35,995 nucleotides of DNA from CAZYZQ01 sp964652075 (GCA_964652075.1 CAZYZQ010000003.1:1-35995), one strand, 5' to 3'. Positions 14,775 to 23,067 are shown, numbered from the stretch's first letter. Numbers and translations: made by a program. The notes: generated by a model from the sequence alone, not told the origin.

Positions 14775-14817
14775 AAAAGCCCGTTGTTACGAAGATGTGA
14801 CAACGGGCTTTTGTTTT
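14775..14817 (+). terminator. Intrinsic terminator of the repeat-module RNA
   Basis: A 13-bp perfect stem, AAAAGCCCGTTGT (14775-14787) with its complement at 14800-14812, a 12-nt loop, and TTTTGTTTT (14809-14817). The stop codon of the last mini-ORF (14774-14776) touches the stem. Confidence 0.92.
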
Positions 14818-14837
14818 GCCTTTTTTTGTGCTACAAT
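14810..14837 (+). promoter_or_regulatory. Probable promoter for the nitrilase-topB-MATE genes
   Basis: Extended -10 TGCTACAAT (TACAAT at 14832-14837) with only a weak -35 (TTTGTT, 14810-14815) that overlaps the preceding terminator. A short perfect palindrome (GGCCCGCGGGCC) follows at about 14850. Confidence 0.5.
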
Positions 14838-14880
14838 CAGAGAAGAACGGCCCGCGGGCCGGATTTGGAGCGTGAAACGT

Positions 14881-15714
14881 ATGAAAGCAGCACTGTTGCA
14901 GCTGCCGGTTACGGCGGACAGAGCAGGAAATATCGCACAGGCCACACAGGCTGTCCTGCGCGCAGGCGAGGCCGGCGCGCAGCTGGCCGTCCTGCCGGAG
15001 ATGTTCTGCTGCCCCTATGCCAACCGTTTCTTCCGCGCCTACGGCGAGCCACACGGCGGCCCGGCGCAGCAGGCGATGGCCCGCGCGGCAAAGGACGCCG
15101 GGGTGTATCTTGTTGCCGGTTCCCTGCCGGAGCTGGACGGCGACCGGGTGTACAACACCGCCTATGTCTACGACCCGGCGGGCCGGGAAATTGCGCGCCA
15201 CCGGAAAATCCATCTGTTTGACATCGACGTCGACGGCGGGCAGCGCTTCCGGGAATCGGACACGCTCAGCCCCGGCGACGCGGCCACGGTGTTCGACACG
15301 GCATTCGGCCGGTTCGGGCTGTGTATCTGCTTTGATTTCCGTTTTCAGGAGCTGTCCGCGCTCATGGCGCAGCGCGGCGCGCAGGCGCTGATCGTCCCCG
15401 GCGCGTTCAATATGACGACCGGCCCGGCACACTGGGAGCTGCTGTTCCGGCAGCGCGCGGTGGATAATCAGGTCTTCACGCTCGGCGTCGCCCCTGCCCG
15501 GGACGAGACGTTTGAATACGTCAGCTACGGCAACTCCATCGCCGTCGATCCGTGGGGCACGGTGCTCTGCCGCGCGGGCGCGGAGGCCGGGATGCAGCTT
15601 GTGGAGCTGCATCTCGCCCGCGTTCCTGAGATCCGGCGGCAGCTGCCGATCCAAAGCGCGCGCCGGACAGACCTCTACGGTCTGCTGGACCGGCAAACCG
15701 GGCATATTTTCTGA
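14881..15714 (+). CDS. Carbon-nitrogen hydrolase, Nit2/omega-amidase-like
   Basis: A 277-aa nitrilase-superfamily protein. The Glu-Lys-Cys triad is visible: Glu40 in LAVLPEMF, Lys109 in RHRKIHLFDIDV and Cys150 in LCICFDFRF. The HLFDIDV stretch and the triad spacing match Nit2-type omega-amidases, which hydrolyse alpha-keto acid omega-amides such as 2-oxoglutaramate to remove a toxic transamination product. A related amide substrate is possible. ATG 14881 has GGAG 10 nt upstream. It is followed by topB after 19 nt and then a MATE gene after 13 nt, so the three probably form an operon without an obvious functional link. Confidence 0.9.
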   Translation: MKAALLQLPVTADRAGNIAQATQAVLRAGEAGAQLAVLPEMFCCPYANRFFRAYGEPHGGPAQQAMARAAKDAGVYLVAGSLPELDGDRVYNTAYVYDPAGREIARHRKIHLFDIDVDGGQRFRESDTLSPGDAATVFDTAFGRFGLCICFDFRFQELSALMAQRGAQALIVPGAFNMTTGPAHWELLFRQRAVDNQVFTLGVAPARDETFEYVSYGNSIAVDPWGTVLCRAGAEAGMQLVELHLARVPEIRRQLPIQSARRTDLYGLLDRQTGHIF

Positions 15715-15733
15715 ATTTGATTGGAGGACAAAC

Positions 15734-17902
15734 ATGGGCAAAACGCTTGTTTTGGCGGAAAAGCCGTCCGTCGGACGCGAAATTGCACGGGTTCTGGGCT
15801 GCCCGCAGGGCGGCAATGGCTATCTGGAGGGCGCGAGGTACGTCGTGACCTGGGCGCTGGGGCATCTGGTCACGCTGGCCGATCCGGACGTCTATGAGAA
15901 AAAGTGGGAAAAGTGGGACATGGCCGAGCTGCCGATGCTCCCAGAGAAGATGAAGCTCGTCGTCATTCCGGAGTCGCGGCACCAGTTTCAGACGGTGCAG
16001 CGGCTCATGCAGCGCGGCGATATGGATCAGCTGGTCATCGCGACCGACGCCGGACGCGAGGGCGAGCTGGTCGCGCGCTGGATCATGATGAAGGCCGGGT
16101 GGAAAAAGCCCACGCAGCGGCTATGGATCTCGTCGCAGACCGACAAGGCCATCCGCGACGGCTTTGCAAATCTTCGCCCGGCGAAGGAGTTTGACAACCT
16201 CTTCCTCTCCGCGCAGGCGCGCAGCGAGGCAGACTGGCTGGTCGGCCTGAATGTCACGCGGGCGCTGACCTGCCGCTTCGGCGCGCAGCTCTCCGCCGGG
16301 CGCGTGCAGACGCCGACGCTCGCGCTGATCACCGATCTGGAGCAGGAAATCCGCAGCTTCCAGCCGAAGGACTACTACGGCATCCGGCTCGAGCTGGAGG
16401 GCTTCCACGCCATCTGGCACGGCGGCGACGGGCAGACGCGCACCTTCTCGAAAGACGCGGCCGGCGCGCTCGCAGCTAAGCTGGCCGGGAAACCCGCCAA
16501 AATCGTCGATCTGAAGCGTACGCGCAAGCTGACGCCGCCGCCCGCGGCCTACGACCTGACGGAGCTGCAGCGCGACGCGAACAAGAAATATGCCTACTCC
16601 GCCAAGGAGACGCTGAACCTCATGCAGTCGCTCTACGAGCGCCACAAGGCGCTCACCTACCCGCGCACCGACTCGCGCTATATCTCCGACGACGTCGTGC
16701 CGACGCTGCCGGACAGGCTGCGCGCCGTGATGACGGGCAGCTACAAGGCGCTGTCCCAGCAGATCATGCGTGAGCGGCCGCTGCAAACGAAGTATCTGGT
16801 CGACAACGCCAAGGTGACGGATCACCACGCGATCATCCCAACCGAACAGCAGGTCGCCTTCTGGGATCTGTCCGGGCCGGAGCAGAATATTTATGACCTT
16901 GTGGTGCGCCGGTTCCTGGTGGTGCTCCTGCCCCCGGCGGAGTACGACGAGCTGAAGCTGACGATCTCCTGCGGCGGCGAGACCTTCACGGCCTCCGGCC
17001 GAAGGATGATCACGCAGGGCTGGAAGGCCGCCTATGACCAGTCCTACGCACAGGATGAGGAAGCCAAAGAGGACGAGCAGGCCGGCCTGCCGGAGCTGCA
17101 TCAGGGCGACTCGCTGCCGGTGCGCGAGGTACACGTCACAACCGGCAAGACGAAGCCGCCCGCCCGCTATACCGAGGCGACGCTGCTGTCCGCCATGGAG
17201 CACCCGCCGGTCAAGGACCGCTCGATGCGCAAAATTCTGGACGCGGCCAGCGGCCTCGGCACGCCCGCGACGCGCGCGGATATCATTGAAAAGCTGCTGT
17301 CCACATTTTATGTGGAGCGACGCGGCAAGGAGCTGGTGCCCACGGCCAAGGGCATCCAGCTGATCGGCCTTGTGCCGGAGGAGCTGCGCACGCCGGAGCT
17401 GACGGCGCGCTGGGAGCAGCGCCTGTCCGCCATCGCCGCCGGGCAGGAGCAGGACCGCGCCTTCGTCGGCGAGATGCGGCGCTATGCAACCGATCTGGTG
17501 CAGGCCGTCAAAGCCAGCGACGCGAAGTACGTCCACGAGAATCAGACACGAAAGCCGTGCCCGGAGTGCGGCAAAAATTTGCTGCTTGTCAACGGCAAGC
17601 GCGGGCAGATGCTCGTCTGCCCCGACCGCGAATGCGGCTACCGCCGCAGCGTGACGCAGACGACAAACGCGCGCTGCCCCAACTGTCATAAAAAGATGGA
17701 GCTGCGCGGCGAGGGCGAGAACCAGACCTTCGCCTGCGTATGCGGCTATCGGGAAAAGCTCAAGGATTTCAAGGAGCGCCGGCAGAAGGCGGGCGCGGGC
17801 AAGGCCGACGTTCGCCGCTATCTCCAAAAGCAGGAAGCGGCCACAACCGGCGGCAACTCGGCGCTGGCCGAGGCGCTCGCCAAGTGGCAGGCGAAGAAAT
17901 AG
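15734..17902 (+). CDS. topB: DNA topoisomerase III
   Basis: A 722-aa type IA topoisomerase. The N-terminal TOPRIM domain starts LVLAEKPSVGREIARVLG (residues 5-22) and has TDAGREGELVARW near 103; the active-site Tyr309 is in YPRTDSRYISDDV. The C-terminus has two Cys4-type zinc ribbons (CPECG from about 609, and CPNCHKK with CVCGYREKL). TopB cuts one strand and decatenates replication or recombination intermediates. GGAGG precedes ATG 15734 by 7 nt. The size and domain order are normal for chromosomal Firmicutes TopB; there are no plasmid or ICE genes around it. Confidence 0.96.
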   Translation: MGKTLVLAEKPSVGREIARVLGCPQGGNGYLEGARYVVTWALGHLVTLADPDVYEKKWEKWDMAELPMLPEKMKLVVIPESRHQFQTVQRLMQRGDMDQLVIATDAGREGELVARWIMMKAGWKKPTQRLWISSQTDKAIRDGFANLRPAKEFDNLFLSAQARSEADWLVGLNVTRALTCRFGAQLSAGRVQTPTLALITDLEQEIRSFQPKDYYGIRLELEGFHAIWHGGDGQTRTFSKDAAGALAAKLAGKPAKIVDLKRTRKLTPPPAAYDLTELQRDANKKYAYSAKETLNLMQSLYERHKALTYPRTDSRYISDDVVPTLPDRLRAVMTGSYKALSQQIMRERPLQTKYLVDNAKVTDHHAIIPTEQQVAFWDLSGPEQNIYDLVVRRFLVVLLPPAEYDELKLTISCGGETFTASGRRMITQGWKAAYDQSYAQDEEAKEDEQAGLPELHQGDSLPVREVHVTTGKTKPPARYTEATLLSAMEHPPVKDRSMRKILDAASGLGTPATRADIIEKLLSTFYVERRGKELVPTAKGIQLIGLVPEELRTPELTARWEQRLSAIAAGQEQDRAFVGEMRRYATDLVQAVKASDAKYVHENQTRKPCPECGKNLLLVNGKRGQMLVCPDRECGYRRSVTQTTNARCPNCHKKMELRGEGENQTFACVCGYREKLKDFKERRQKAGAGKADVRRYLQKQEAATTGGNSALAEALAKWQAKK

Positions 17903-17915
17903 TGGAGGGGAACAG

Positions 17916-19259
17916 ATGCAAGATTTGACAAAGGGTTCGCCGCTGCGGCAGATTCTGATCTTTACCGTCCCGGTGCTGATCGGCAACCTGTTTCAGGAGC
18001 TGTATAACCTGGTTGACACGATCATCGTCGGCCAGCTGCTCGGCACGGACGCACTGGCCGCCGTCGGCGTGGCCGGTTCCGTCGGCTGGATGGTGCAGGG
18101 CTTCTGCCTCGGCATGACGATGGGCTGCTCAATCTACACCTCCCAGCACGTCGGCGCGCAGGACTGGGACGGCGTGCGCCGCTCCATCGCCGCGAACGGC
18201 GTGATTGCAGCCGTGCTGGCGGTGCTGCTGACCGGCGTCTTCGTCCCGCTCGCGCGGCCGATGCTGCATCTCATGAACACGCCGGACAACGTGCTGGACG
18301 ACGCGGCGACCTATCTCTCCATCTTCTACGGCGGCCTCGGCGCGACACTGCTGTACAATATGCTCGCCGCCGCCATGCGCGCGCTCGGCGACAGCCGGAC
18401 CCCGCTGTATTTCCTGATCCTGTCCTCCATTCTGAACATCGTGGGCGACCTCGCCCTCATCCTGTTCTTCGACATGGGCGTGGCGGGCGCGGCGCTGGCA
18501 ACCGTCGGCGCGCAGCTCATCTCCGGCCTTGCGTGCCTTGCCTACATTGCGCGCAGGATGCCGCAGATGCACATCCATCGCGCCGATCTGCGCGTGCAGC
18601 CAGCGTTTTTGTGGCAGCATATCCGGCTCGGCGTCCCGGCAGGGCTGCAATTCACCATCACCTCCATCGGCGGCGTGGTGCTGCAAACCGTCCTCAACGG
18701 CTTCGGCTCGAACGCCGTCGCGGGCTACACGGTCTACAACCGCACAAACAGCCTGTGCATGAACCCGCTCATCACGCTGGCCACCGCGCTGTCCACCTTT
18801 GTCGGGCAGAACCGCGGCGCGCACCTGTACGCGCGCATCCGCGAGGGCGTGCGCAAGACGCTTCTGCTCAACATGGGGCTGGCCGTCGTGCTGGCTTGCG
18901 CAATCTTGCTGCTGCTCGACCCTGTCATCAGCCTGTTTGTCAGCAATCCCCCGCCCGAGGTCGTCCACTACGCGAAAAACGCGCTCATCTGGTCGATGGC
19001 GTTCTATTTCGTGCTGGCGGCGCTGTTCGTCTATCGCAACTCCCTGCAGGGCCTCGGCGACGCAACCTCGACGATGGTCGGCGCGGGCATGGAGCTGCTG
19101 GTGCGCATTGTCGTCCCCGTCGGCCTGTCCGGCGTGATCGGCTTCACCTCGATCAGCATCGCCTCCCCTCTCGCATGGATCTTCTGCACCGTCCCGCTCA
19201 TGGCCATCTACTTCTGGCGCATGCGCAAGTTAGAGCGCGCGCAGGCTTCCACAACATAA
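17916..19259 (+). CDS. MATE family efflux transporter
   Basis: A 447-aa, 12-helix MATE transporter: LRQILIFTVPVLIGNLF and LYNLVDTIIVGQLLGTDALA at the N-terminus, and the duplicated half with FQFTI-like LQFTITSIGGVVLQ in the middle. It is predicted to export drugs or metabolites against Na+ or H+. ATG 17916 has GGAGGGG about 6 nt upstream and lies 13 nt after topB, which suggests co-transcription. A strong terminator follows at 19264. Confidence 0.95.
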   Translation: MQDLTKGSPLRQILIFTVPVLIGNLFQELYNLVDTIIVGQLLGTDALAAVGVAGSVGWMVQGFCLGMTMGCSIYTSQHVGAQDWDGVRRSIAANGVIAAVLAVLLTGVFVPLARPMLHLMNTPDNVLDDAATYLSIFYGGLGATLLYNMLAAAMRALGDSRTPLYFLILSSILNIVGDLALILFFDMGVAGAALATVGAQLISGLACLAYIARRMPQMHIHRADLRVQPAFLWQHIRLGVPAGLQFTITSIGGVVLQTVLNGFGSNAVAGYTVYNRTNSLCMNPLITLATALSTFVGQNRGAHLYARIREGVRKTLLLNMGLAVVLACAILLLLDPVISLFVSNPPPEVVHYAKNALIWSMAFYFVLAALFVYRNSLQGLGDATSTMVGAGMELLVRIVVPVGLSGVIGFTSISIASPLAWIFCTVPLMAIYFWRMRKLERAQASTT

Positions 19260-19263
19260 ACAG

Positions 19264-19302
19264 GCGCCCCGGGGAGCATGGAGCTGCCCCGGGGCGCTTT
19301 CT
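19264..19302 (+). terminator. Terminator after the nitrilase-topB-MATE genes
   Basis: An 11-bp perfect stem, GCGCCCCGGGG (19264-19274) with CCCCGGGGCGC (19287-19297), followed by a short TTTCTCT tract. Confidence 0.8.
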
Positions 19303-19308
19303 CTGATA

Positions 19309-20021
19309 TTATTCTATGATCAGCTTTCCCGGATTATTTCGGTCCTCCTCCGGGATGCCGTTCTGCCGGACGGTGATTGCGTCATCGATGTCGGCAAGGA
19401 AATCCTCCAGCGCAAAGGACTGCGCCTCGAAATTCGAGCTGACCGTATAAACCGATCGTCCTCCACCAAAAACGCAGGATCCCGAACCGCATAGTCGCAA
19501 TCCTCTATGGGATGTGGCAGTGTAATCAAAAACAGAATATAAGTTTTTCCGATTTCCAGATCTCCTCCGTACGCCGTAACAAGTTCGTCTTCCGCACAGC
19601 CATAGATTGGCCGAACGGCTTTCAGGGTATAGATCTGGTAGATATTACCGTCAGTCAGGTCGACGGGTTCAAATTGTGCAATTTTCAGGTTAAAATCCTC
19701 GTAGGAGCCTTCCGTGGGAGCCGCTTCCGGGCACAGCGTCTCCACGCCGAGAGTAAGGAAAAGAATATAATCGCCTGTTGCAAGGATCCCGGAGGTATCG
19801 CTCAGATGCCGGATCCATACGCGAGGATGCCGGTAGCGTTACAGAACGGTTGTGGACCAGTCGGAGTACGAGGCGGTCTGCCCGGGTACATCCAACGTTT
19901 CAGGTGGCTGTGGAACCCGCTCCGTCGGCGCTTCGCGCCGCGAGAAACGGAATCCGGCAACAGCAAGAAGCAGCGCCACTATCACGCCCATGGAAAGGAA
20001 AAATCCTTTTTTGTGCTTCAT
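19309..20021 (-). pseudogene. Decayed secreted/membrane-anchored protein
   Basis: ATG 20021, with AAGGAGG upstream, opens MKHKKGFFLSMGVIVALLLAVAGF, a signal peptide or anchor. The frame is stopped by TAA after STTVL (about 19839) but continues sensibly in the same frame (ATGDYILFLTLGV, YGGDLEIGKTYILFL) to about 19460. There the coding potential jumps by -1 after LVEDDR into SVYTVSSNFEAQSFALEDFL and ends at 19309. One nonsense change and one single-base deletion are enough to explain this. The segment with GDLEIGKTYILF recalls the VGDKIIV segment of the lipoproteins at the left end, a weak hint of a shared fold. The function is unknown. Confidence 0.75.
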
Positions 20022-20149
20022 ATATTCCGCCTCCTTGCTTTCAGTTTATTTTACCATATTACAGGCATAATCGCAAGGTAAATAGTAGACAAAAATCAAC
20101 GTAAATATTTTGCTACCTTTCTCAGTCCATCCCTCTTTCAAGAAGGTTT

Positions 20150-20494
20150 TCATTTTGCTCCATCGGCAAGCAGATGTACAAGGACTTTCTTATTCTGTTT
20201 CCGGCATTGTTGAATCACATAGTCTGTTCCCTTGGAAACGCCATCCCAGAACGCCAAAACCAGATCCGCATAGGCAATAATCTCGTCATTTTGCCGAATC
20301 GGTGCTGCCCGGCCGTATTTTGCATAGTCCGGACGGAATTCCACCAGCTTTATTTCATGCGCCAATGCGTATGCCCTTGCGCACTGATCAATACCCGCCG
20401 CGCCGCCTGAGACAATCTCTGTTGTATCCGGTGGAAGATACAGGCCGAGATTTTCAACCGTCCGGCTTCTGGAACCAATCACAGCAACTTTCAT
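20150..20494 (-). CDS. Small SLOG-fold protein (DUF2493/YspA-like)
   Basis: A 114-aa Rossmann-like protein: KVAVIGSRS at the N-terminus and SGGAAGID (residues 29-36) form the nucleotide-binding pattern of the SLOG superfamily (DprA, LOG, YpsA relatives). The C-terminal half has YADLVLAFWDGVSKGTDYVI, typical of this group. SLOG proteins are thought to bind or process nucleotides or NAD derivatives, often in stress or defence settings; no specific activity can be given here. ATG 20494 follows GGAGG by 7 nt. It is divergent from an XRE regulator with overlapping promoters. Confidence 0.8.
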   Translation of the reverse strand: MKVAVIGSRSRTVENLGLYLPPDTTEIVSGGAAGIDQCARAYALAHEIKLVEFRPDYAKYGRAAPIRQNDEIIAYADLVLAFWDGVSKGTDYVIQQCRKQNKKVLVHLLADGAK

Positions 20495-20519
20495 TGTTTT
20501 TCCTCCGTCGTTTTTTCTT

Positions 20520-20564
20520 ATTATAGCCCGTTCCTTGTACAAAAGTAAATAAATTATGTATAAC
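20520..20564. promoter_or_regulatory. Overlapping divergent promoters of the SLOG and XRE genes
   Basis: Minus: -35 TTTACT (20544-20549), 18 nt, -10 TATAAT (20520-20525). Plus: -35 TTGTAC (20535-20540), 18 nt, -10 TATAAC (20559-20564). The boxes interleave, and the region is AT-rich with the palindrome-like CTTGTACAAAAG, a plausible operator for the XRE protein. Confidence 0.55.
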
Positions 20565-20621
20565 AGCCTATAATAATGCAGTGTGAGCTAAGGTATTCTA
20601 TATGCAAAGAGGTGTTTGCAT

Positions 20622-20855
20622 ATGGAGGATTACCGGGAACGTTACCAGCTTCTTGGGCTGAAAATTGCATATTATCGGAAAAGGCGCGGCTATACGCAGG
20701 AGCAGTTGGCCGATCTGATCGGCATGAGCTGGTCTTTCATCAGCCAGATTGAGGCAAACAACGGCAACAGAATCCGCGGCGTCTCCCTGCGCACGCTCTT
20801 CGCAATTTCCGACGCGCTGGAAATCCCCACATATAAGCTCTTTCAGGACGATTGA
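20622..20855 (+). CDS. XRE family HTH transcriptional regulator
   Basis: A 77-aa single-domain lambda-repressor-like DNA-binding protein: LKIAYYRKRRGYTQEQLADLIGMSWSFISQIE covers helices 1-3, with the helix-turn-helix at TQEQLADLIGMSWSFISQIE written here only in part (QEQLADLIGMS, SFISQIE). There is no sensor domain. ATG 20622 has AGAGGTG 7 nt upstream; a TTG two codons earlier is less likely. Its divergent arrangement suggests autoregulation and control of the SLOG gene. A bidirectional terminator follows at 20881. Confidence 0.88.
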   Translation: MEDYRERYQLLGLKIAYYRKRRGYTQEQLADLIGMSWSFISQIEANNGNRIRGVSLRTLFAISDALEIPTYKLFQDD

Positions 20856-20875
20856 TGCCGATTGTGCCGTCTATG

Positions 20876-20924
20876 CATAAAACCCCTTGGCGTGTGTTTG
20901 CTCACGCCAAGGGGTTCCTTTTTT
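20876..20924. terminator. Bidirectional terminator between the XRE and helicase genes
   Basis: A 14-bp perfect stem, AACCCCTTGGCGTG (20881-20894) with its complement at 20903-20916, an 8-nt loop, T6 on the plus side (20919-20924) and TTTT on the minus side. The plus T run overlaps the helicase stop codon (20923-20925). Confidence 0.92.
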
Positions 20925-23067
20925 AGATTGCTTCCCGCTCTCCGGCAAGCCGCAGCAGGCCGTTTTGCAGGCAGGCGGAGAGGACGAGGCGGCGGCTCTG
21001 GCCGTCCGGGAAGTGGAGCGTCACAAGGTCGCCGTTTCGCACCGTCAGATGCGCCGGGCCGAAGAGCTTGTGGATCACCGTGCAGCCGGGCTGGAACGCC
21101 GCCGTCGAGCCGGTTGAGCGTTCGCGCCCCACCAGCACGGAATACTCGCGCGCCCGGGCTGCCGCGGGGCGGGGCAGCTCCGGCTTTTCGGGCTGCTCCC
21201 CGCACTCCTCCGGCAGCAGCTGCGCAATAAACCGGCTGGGCGCGCTGCCGGGCACGCCGAACGCGCTCTCGCAGGAGACCACCTCCAGCACCTGCCGCGC
21301 ACGCGTCACGGCGACATAGAACAGCCGCCGCTCCTCCTCCAGCAGATCGCGATCCTCCTCGCGCAATCCCGCGCCGTCCGGCAGCGGTGGGAACTGCCCC
21401 TCCACCGCGTCGATCAGCACGACGCGGTCGTATTCCAGTCCCTTGCTCGCGTGGATCGTCGAGAGGATCAGGCTTGCGCCCGCCTCCCCGCCCGCGCGCA
21501 CACGCTGCTCCAGCTCGGCAAGCCGCTCCAGAAATCTGGCAGGCTCCGGCGTCTGGCTGGCGAGGGAGAGCAGAATATTGACCTTGCTCTCATCCGTTGT
21601 GCGGGTCTTCAGATAGTCGCCGTAGCCGAGGCCGCGCAGGATGCGGTGCAGCGCGACCTCCGTCTGGAGCCCCGGCATCCGCGCCAGATACTGCTGCGCG
21701 GCCTGCACCTTCGTCACGCTCCACCGTTCCAGCATCCCGCTCTGCACGAGCTGCGTCAAAAGCGGGAGATTGGGCGCACCGGCGTGCAGCTCGAGTGCGC
21801 GCTGTGCCGCCTCCTTGCGGATGCCGCAGCCCAGCTTGTAGTAGATGTTGGAGAACAGCGCCGCGTCGCACGGGTCGAAGGCAAAGCGCAGAATGTCCGT
21901 CAGGTCGCGGACAATAAAATGCGAAAAAAAGAGGCTGTCCGTCTCGCGGCAGCGGTACGGAATCCCGCGCCGTGTCAGCGCGTCGATCACGGGGACGGCA
22001 CTGTCGTTGTTCCGGTACAAAATCGCGGTCTGCACGCCGTCCGCCGCCAGCGTACAGAGATAGTCCGGCTGCATCCGCAGATCCGGCAGCTTCGTGTGGC
22101 GGAGCTTCTCGCCGTCCGGGCGGGAGGTGCGCATGGTCTTCTGGTGTCGGCTGCGGTTCCGGGCGATCAGCGCGTCCGCATGGCGGACGATCTCGCCGCT
22201 CGAGCGGTAGTTCTCCTCCATGTACAGCACCTGCGCGCCGGGATGGTCGCGCTCGAATTGCAGCAGCGCCTGCGGATAGGCGGCGCGGAAGCCGTAGATG
22301 CTCTGATCCTCGTCGCCGACGAGAAACAGGTTCCCACTCCCGGCGGCGAGCAGGTTCAGCAGGACATGCTGGATTTTCGAGGTGTCCTGTGCCTCATCCA
22401 CCTGTAGATAGCGGTACGTCCCTTGCAGCTCCTGCAAAATATCTGGGCAAGTGCGCAGGATCCGAAGCGTATAGACCATCTGGTCATCGTAGTCCATCGC
22501 GCGCATCTGGCGCAGCGCCTGCTGGTAGCCGTCGTACAGGCGCGGGAAATCGACGCAGTCCAGTTCCTGCCCCGCAATCTCCGCGCGCGAGAGCATCTGG
22601 TTCTTGCAATATGTCATTTTTGTCGCAATCTCGCGCACATTGCCGTCTGAGGGGAATTCGCTGCGCAGCTGCCGGAACAGCTCCCGGATGATGCGCGCCG
22701 TCTCGCGCTCCGGCAGCAGCTGGAACGGCGCGCGGCCGTAGCGCTGGGCGTAGCGCTGGATAATCCGGGCGCAGACGCCGTTGATCGTGCGAAATTCGAG
22801 CTGCGCCGCCAGCTCCTTGCCGAACACGGACGCAAACCGGCCGCGCATATCGGCTGTGGCGGCGCGCGTATAGGTCACCGTCAGGACATTGCGCGGCGCG
22901 ACGCCGCGGCACAGCAGAAGATACCCCAGCCGCGCCACAATGACCGTTGTCTTTCCGCTGCCGGGCACGGCGAGCAGCAAAACCGGCCCCTCCGTCTGCT
23001 GCACGGCGGCGGCCTGCTGGGCATTGAGCGTCATGTGATAGGTGGAAACGAGTTCATCAAAGGTCAT
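20923..23067 (-). CDS. UvrD/PcrA-like superfamily 1 DNA helicase
   Basis: A 714-aa 3'-5' helicase. Q-motif region LNAQQAAAV (14-22), Walker A AVPGSGKTT (33-41), Walker B VDEAQDTS, motif III GDEDQSIYGFR, motif V STIHASKGLEYDRVVL and motif VI VAVTRARQVLEV are all present. The C-terminal 60 residues (GCTVIHKLFGPAHL...) form the small PcrA-type Tudor-like tail that binds RNA polymerase in the family. Unlike true PcrA it is slightly short and diverged, so it may be a second UvrD-like helicase in repair rather than the main PcrA. ATG 23067 follows GGGAGAG. A likely -10 TATGAT with TGC is about 40 nt upstream. Confidence 0.92.
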   Translation of the reverse strand: MTFDELVSTYHMTLNAQQAAAVQQTEGPVLLLAVPGSGKTTVIVARLGYLLLCRGVAPRNVLTVTYTRAATADMRGRFASVFGKELAAQLEFRTINGVCARIIQRYAQRYGRAPFQLLPERETARIIRELFRQLRSEFPSDGNVREIATKMTYCKNQMLSRAEIAGQELDCVDFPRLYDGYQQALRQMRAMDYDDQMVYTLRILRTCPDILQELQGTYRYLQVDEAQDTSKIQHVLLNLLAAGSGNLFLVGDEDQSIYGFRAAYPQALLQFERDHPGAQVLYMEENYRSSGEIVRHADALIARNRSRHQKTMRTSRPDGEKLRHTKLPDLRMQPDYLCTLAADGVQTAILYRNNDSAVPVIDALTRRGIPYRCRETDSLFFSHFIVRDLTDILRFAFDPCDAALFSNIYYKLGCGIRKEAAQRALELHAGAPNLPLLTQLVQSGMLERWSVTKVQAAQQYLARMPGLQTEVALHRILRGLGYGDYLKTRTTDESKVNILLSLASQTPEPARFLERLAELEQRVRAGGEAGASLILSTIHASKGLEYDRVVLIDAVEGQFPPLPDGAGLREEDRDLLEEERRLFYVAVTRARQVLEVVSCESAFGVPGSAPSRFIAQLLPEECGEQPEKPELPRPAAARAREYSVLVGRERSTGSTAAFQPGCTVIHKLFGPAHLTVRNGDLVTLHFPDGQSRRLVLSACLQNGLLRLAGEREAI

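Larger units (their letters stand above)
13996..14817 (+). ncRNA. Candidate long structured RNA or mini-ORF array, about 820 nt, undescribed
   Basis: This is a stand-alone unit between a near-consensus promoter and a perfect terminator, with no credible protein gene on either strand. It is A-rich and T-poor, unlike the GC-rich neighbours. After an A-rich leader it consists of about eleven tandem modules. Nine have AGGA or GGGA, 9-11 nt, then ATG or GTG, at starts 14054, 14143, 14232, 14320, 14392, 14454, 14507, 14622 and 14753; weaker modules start at 14560 and 14692. Stops follow after 1-15 codons: fMet-Lys, fMet-Ile, fMet-Ile, Met-Tyr, MEVADVT, MYDLHLPSKAEDEGI, MIQEIRETP, MTRQCSG, MKAEDTTPIW, Met alone, MRSPNDQ. 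Between modules lie hairpins, several with GNRA loops. By hand count it contains 28 GGA against 13 TCC in 14031-14770. It may act as a structural RNA, a set of translated minigenes, or a sponge. I recognise no known family (not a CRISPR array, tmRNA, 6S or riboswitch). Confidence 0.72.

Noticed and set aside
13988..14803. Three minus-strand reading frames (74, 81 and 131 codons) across the repeat-module RNA
   Set aside because: They lack ribosome sites, have a composition explained by the purine-rich opposite strand, and give repeated low-complexity Phe/Arg/Ser/Leu sequence with no protein family likeness.
14848..14862. GC palindrome GGCCCGCGGGCC before the nitrilase gene as an operator
   Set aside because: It is short and seen once; in GC-rich DNA such a palindrome can arise by chance.
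16121..17986. A 621-codon minus-strand frame opposite topB
   Set aside because: It is a shadow of a GC-rich gene: Arg/Leu/Ala/His-rich translation, no domain, and the plus strand encodes an unmistakable TopB.
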